The notes beneath the pieces were generated by a model, which had not been told where the DNA came from, did no database searches, and saw only the letters and a list, made by a program, of their open reading frames with translations. Below are positions 4,099 through 6,941 of a stretch of DNA of 6,941 nt, piece by piece. Origin of the DNA: an uncultured Selenomonadales bacterium (GTDB taxonomy: Bacteria; Bacillota; Negativicutes; Selenomonadales; Selenomonadaceae); contig CAMVIO010000108.1 of NCBI GenBank assembly GCA_947167555.1, positions 1 to 6,941 of the forward strand, given 5' to 3'. Every line of letters starts with the position of its first letter. Within the stretch, counting starts at the first letter, position 1. A program made the position numbers and the translations under genes.

Positions 4099-5537
4099 AG
4101 TACGAGGCGGTTATCGGACTGGAAATCCATAGCGAACTGAAAACGAATACGAAAATTTTCTGCGGCTGCGCGACGACTTTCGGGGCCGAGCAGAATACCC
4201 ATGTGTGCCCGGTTTGCCTCGGGCTTCCCGGGGTGCTTCCCGTCGTCAACCGGCGCGTCGTCGAGTTCGCCATCAAGGCGGGCATCGCGCTGAACTGCAC
4301 AATCAACAAGTTCAGCAAGTTTGACCGGAAGAATTATTATTATCCCGACCTTCCGAAAAATTTCCAGACGTCGCAGTACGATTTGCCGATTGCAGAGCAC
4401 GGCTATGTGGATATCGAAACCGAGCAGGGGAAGAAGCGGATCCGCATCACGCGCATTCACATGGAAGAGGACGCCGGGAAACTTGTTCATTCGGGAACGA
4501 CCATCAAGGACTCCGCAGCGTCGAACGTGGACTACAACCGTACCGGCGTGCCTTTGATCGAGATCGTGTCCGAGCCGGATATGTCGACGCCGCAGGAAGC
4601 GCGCGCCTACATGGAAAAAATCAAGTCCATCCTTGAATATATTGACGTCTCGAATTGCCGCATGGAGGAGGGAAATCTCCGCGCCGATTTGAATATCTCG
4701 CTTCGCCCGGCGGGGACGAAGGAACTGGGCACGAAGGCGGAGATGAAGAACATCAATTCCTTCAAAGCTGTCGAGGACGCGTTGACTTACGAGATCGAGC
4801 GGCAGGAGGAAATCCTGGAGGACGGCGGACATATCGTGCAGGAGACGCGGACCTGGGACCCGAACCGGGGCATCACGCTTTCCATGCGCACGAAAGAGAC
4901 GGCGCAGGATTACCGCTATATGCCGGAGCCGGACCTCGTTCCGATCATCACGACGGACGAGGAAATCGAGGCCTATCGCAAGGGCTTGCCGGAGCTGCCG
5001 GATGCGCGGCAGGCACGGCTGGAAGAAAAATTTGGCTTGTCCTCCTATGACGCGGGCATCATCACTTCGTCGCGGGATATGGCGGAGTATTTCGACGCCG
5101 TGGTGGCGGAAGGGGCGGACCCGAAGCTCGCGGCTAACTGGATGATGGGCGACCTGTCGAAGAACCTGAATTCGGAAGGAAAGGAAATCAAGGATTCCCC
5201 GGTGGACGCGAAACGCCTTGGCAAGATGATCCAACTGATCGAGAAAGGGACGATTTCCTCGAAGATCGGCAAGGAAGTCTTCAAGACCATGTGGGAATCC
5301 CCCGACGATCCGGAAAAGATCATCAAGGACAAGGGGCTTGTGCAGATCACGGATACCAAGGAGCTGGAAGGAATTGTCGAAAGCGTGATTGCGGCGAATC
5401 CCAAGCCGGTTGCCGATTACAAGTCGGGCAACAAGAAGGCCATCGGCGCGCTGGTCGGGCAGATCATGAAGCAGACCCGCGGCAAGGCGAACCCGCAGCT
5501 CGTCAATCAGCTTTTGGCACAGAAATTGGAACAATAG
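4095..5537 (+). CDS. gatB: Aspartyl/glutamyl-tRNA amidotransferase subunit B
   Basis: The tRNA-binding and kinase subunit: it activates the side chain of Glu or Asp on the mischarged tRNA with ATP and amidates it with ammonia from GatA. The 480 residues are full length. Visible blocks are EAVIGLEIHSELKT (4-17), KFDRKNYYYPDLPKNFQTSQ (75-94), HMEEDAGK (122-129), GVPLIEIVSEPD (151-162), EEGNLRADLNISLRP (191-205) and DYRYMPEPD (272-280). The C-terminal helical tail, ending KANPQLVNQLL, contacts the tRNA elbow. Cys23, Cys25, Cys38 and Cys41 (CGC then CPVC) form the four-cysteine zinc site found in many but not all GatBs. ATG 4095 overlaps the gatA stop by 4 nt, with GGAGG 7 nt upstream inside gatA. 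Confidence 0.97.
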   Translation: MKYEAVIGLEIHSELKTNTKIFCGCATTFGAEQNTHVCPVCLGLPGVLPVVNRRVVEFAIKAGIALNCTINKFSKFDRKNYYYPDLPKNFQTSQYDLPIAEHGYVDIETEQGKKRIRITRIHMEEDAGKLVHSGTTIKDSAASNVDYNRTGVPLIEIVSEPDMSTPQEARAYMEKIKSILEYIDVSNCRMEEGNLRADLNISLRPAGTKELGTKAEMKNINSFKAVEDALTYEIERQEEILEDGGHIVQETRTWDPNRGITLSMRTKETAQDYRYMPEPDLVPIITTDEEIEAYRKGLPELPDARQARLEEKFGLSSYDAGIITSSRDMAEYFDAVVAEGADPKLAANWMMGDLSKNLNSEGKEIKDSPVDAKRLGKMIQLIEKGTISSKIGKEVFKTMWESPDDPEKIIKDKGLVQITDTKELEGIVESVIAANPKPVADYKSGNKKAIGALVGQIMKQTRGKANPQLVNQLLAQKLEQ

Positions 5538-5542
5538 GAAAT

Positions 5543-5588
5543 TCGGGCTTGTCGGAGGAAGTGGTTTGCGGCTTTCCGGCAAGCCCGA
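5543..5588 (+). terminator. 14-bp hairpin after gatB, possible terminator lacking a U tract
   Basis: TCGGGCTTGTCGGA (5543-5556) pairs along its full length with TCCGGCAAGCCCGA (5575-5588), including one G-U pair, around an 18-nt loop. It begins 5 nt after the gatB stop. The sequence after it is TTGTGCAATAAG, without a run of T, so it may protect the mRNA 3' end or be a weak or factor-dependent terminator rather than a classical intrinsic one. It fits the end of the gatCAB transcript. Confidence 0.5.
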
Positions 5589-5641
5589 TTGTGCAATAAG
5601 GAAGATTTCACAGTAATTATTGAAAGGGGCGTCCTTTTTCT

Positions 5642-6898
5642 ATGCGCGAAAAATCCATTCCGCCCGACGCAAGGCTGCCGATCGGGCAAACGATTCCTCT
5701 GAGTCTGCAGCATCTTTTCGCGATGTTCGGCTCGACGGTGCTGGTGCCGATACTGTTCAAGGTCAATCCGGCGACGGTGCTGCTTTTCAACGGCATTGGA
5801 ACGCTGATTTATCTGGTGCTCTGCAAAGGGAAGATTCCCGCCTATCTCGGTTCGAGTTTCGCGTTCCTGTCGCCGGTGTTCCTCGTGCTGTCGAAGTACA
5901 GTTATGAGGCGGCGCTGGGCGGCTTTATCGTGGTCGGCGCGATCTTTTGCCTTGTGGCGCTTATCGTCCGCGCCGTCGGCACGAAATGGATCGATTATAT
6001 TTTCCCGCCTGCCGCGATGGGGGCTATCGTCGCTGTCATCGGGCTGGAGCTGATGCCGACGGCTGCGGGCATGGCGGGGCTGACAGCGGAAAATCCCGAC
6101 CCGTCTGCCATCATGGTTTCGATTTTAACGCTTGCGATCACAGTCTTTTCATCGGTCGCGTTTCGGGGATTGCTGGCCATTTTGCCGATTCTGATCGGCG
6201 TTATCGGCGGCTATATCATCGCCGCTTTCGCCGGGCTGGTGGACTGGGCTCCGATTGTTGCCGCGCCTTGGTTTGCGCTGCCGACTATCTACACACCGGA
6301 ATTCAATATCAACGCGATCCTGATTATCGTGCCCGCCGCGTTGGTCGTCATCGTCGAGCATGTCGGGCATCTGATTGTCACGGGCAATATCGTCGGCAGC
6401 GATCTGACGAAGGATCCGGGGCTTGACCGTTCGCTCCTGGGCAACGGCGTCTCGACGATTTTGTCAGGTTTTTTCGGCTCGACGCCGAACACGACCTACG
6501 GCGAGAATATCGGCGTGCTGGCCATTACGAAAGTCTTCAGCACATGGGTCATCGGCGGCGCCGCTATTTGCGCGATCCTGTTGTCTTGCTTCGGAAAGCT
6601 TGCCGCCGCGATCCAGAGCATCCCGACGCCGGTTATGGGCGGCGTGTCGCTGCTGCTTTTCGGCGTGATTGCCGCGTCCGGCGTCCGTATTTTCGTCGAT
6701 GAGAAGGTTGACTACAACCAGCCGACGAATTTGATCTTGACCGCGATCGTGCTCGGCATCGGCGTGTCCGGCGCAGGCGTCACGGTGGCGGGCGTCGCGC
6801 TGCGCGGCATGGCGTTGGCCACTGTGATTGCGATTCTCCTGAATCTTGCGTTCCGGCTCATCGAGCGCGTTCACGGCGATGGGGACGCAGCGGAATGA
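5642..6898 (+). CDS. uraA: Uracil permease, NCS2 family (UraA/PyrP-like)
   Basis: Inner-membrane proton symporter that imports uracil for salvage to UMP. The 418 residues are close to E. coli UraA (429) and nearly all lie in hydrophobic segments consistent with the 14-helix NCS2 fold. Similarity to UraA is high: FGSTVLVPILFKVNPATVLL (29-48), KGKIPAYLGSSFAF (62-75), EHVGHLIVTGNIVG (239-252) and SGFFGSTPNTTYGENIGV (275-292). The uracil- and proton-coupling residues of UraA (Glu241, His245, Glu290) correspond to Glu239, His243 and Glu288 here. ATG 5642 has AAAGGGG 12 nt upstream, rather far; AAAGG / CCTTT (5623-5637) could form a small hairpin that hides this site. No PyrR-type attenuator is visible. 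It lies 104 nt after gatB behind a hairpin, so it is probably a separate unit, and it overlaps the next gene by 4 nt. Confidence 0.93.
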   Translation: MREKSIPPDARLPIGQTIPLSLQHLFAMFGSTVLVPILFKVNPATVLLFNGIGTLIYLVLCKGKIPAYLGSSFAFLSPVFLVLSKYSYEAALGGFIVVGAIFCLVALIVRAVGTKWIDYIFPPAAMGAIVAVIGLELMPTAAGMAGLTAENPDPSAIMVSILTLAITVFSSVAFRGLLAILPILIGVIGGYIIAAFAGLVDWAPIVAAPWFALPTIYTPEFNINAILIIVPAALVVIVEHVGHLIVTGNIVGSDLTKDPGLDRSLLGNGVSTILSGFFGSTPNTTYGENIGVLAITKVFSTWVIGGAAICAILLSCFGKLAAAIQSIPTPVMGGVSLLLFGVIAASGVRIFVDEKVDYNQPTNLILTAIVLGIGVSGAGVTVAGVALRGMALATVIAILLNLAFRLIERVHGDGDAAE

Positions 6899-6941
6899 TT
6901 CTCGAATACAAAATAGACGAGCGCGCCGAGGAAATTTCGGT
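6895..6941 (+). CDS. Start of a downstream gene (15 codons, runs off right edge)
   Basis: ATG 6895 overlaps the permease stop as ATGA and opens a frame reading MILEYKIDERAEEIS to the window end. The 4-nt overlap suggests translational coupling with the permease. Too little is present to identify it. An RluA-family pseudouridine synthase N-terminus is one possibility, but that is a guess from the general look of the first residues. Confidence 0.55.
   Translation, partial: MILEYKIDERAEEIS

Noticed and set aside
4059..5582. Minus-strand open frame of 507 codons opposite gatB
   Set aside because: Shadow frame of a gene with high third-position GC. The plus strand encodes a complete, motif-rich GatB.
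5589..5619. Promoter for the uracil permease (TTGTGC and TAATTA)
   Set aside because: Both hexamers match the consensus poorly and the spacing is 19 nt; not supportable.

Overview
This is a bacterial chromosomal window that reads best as a flagellated, Gram-positive-lineage (Firmicutes) organism. Three things suggest this: a flagellin gene, a gatCAB tRNA-amidotransferase operon whose proteins look Firmicutes-like, and two perfect copies of the ParB-binding palindrome parS. A Negativicutes/Selenomonas-like source is a guess from the moderately high GC of the coding regions combined with flagella; the sequence does not prove it. The parS pair suggests the origin-proximal part of the chromosome.

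Layout. The left side is on the minus strand: a flagellin gene running off the left edge (1-1036) and, upstream of it, an unrecognised 152-residue gene (1184-1642). Between about 1643 and 2310 lies an AT-rich divergent region with a minus-strand module: a good sigma-A-type promoter (1913-1942), a very strong Shine-Dalgarno (1882-1890), a 36-codon reading frame (1763-1873) with 14 tandem GTTT/CAAA units inside it, and a strong intrinsic terminator (1677-1713) just before the Shine-Dalgarno of the 152-residue gene. The two parS sites (2001-2016 and 2134-2149) lie upstream of this module, inside a 43-bp direct repeat. The right side is on the plus strand: gatC, gatA and gatB behind an extended -10 promoter, then a uracil permease (uraA-like) and the first codons of another gene overlapping the permease stop by 4 nt.

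How the parts work together. GatCAB corrects mischarged Glu-tRNA(Gln) and/or Asp-tRNA(Asn), and the permease imports uracil; both are ordinary housekeeping functions. The unusual part is the leader module. The tetranucleotide tract sits in translated sequence just after a start codon, so gain or loss of one unit changes the frame. In the present register translation stops 49 nt before the terminator hairpin. In both other registers the frame stays open through the hairpin, and in one of them it ends in an ATGA overlap with the start of the 152-residue gene. This gives a sequence-based hypothesis of a phase-variable, translation-controlled attenuator for that gene. It is an inference and has no experimental support here.
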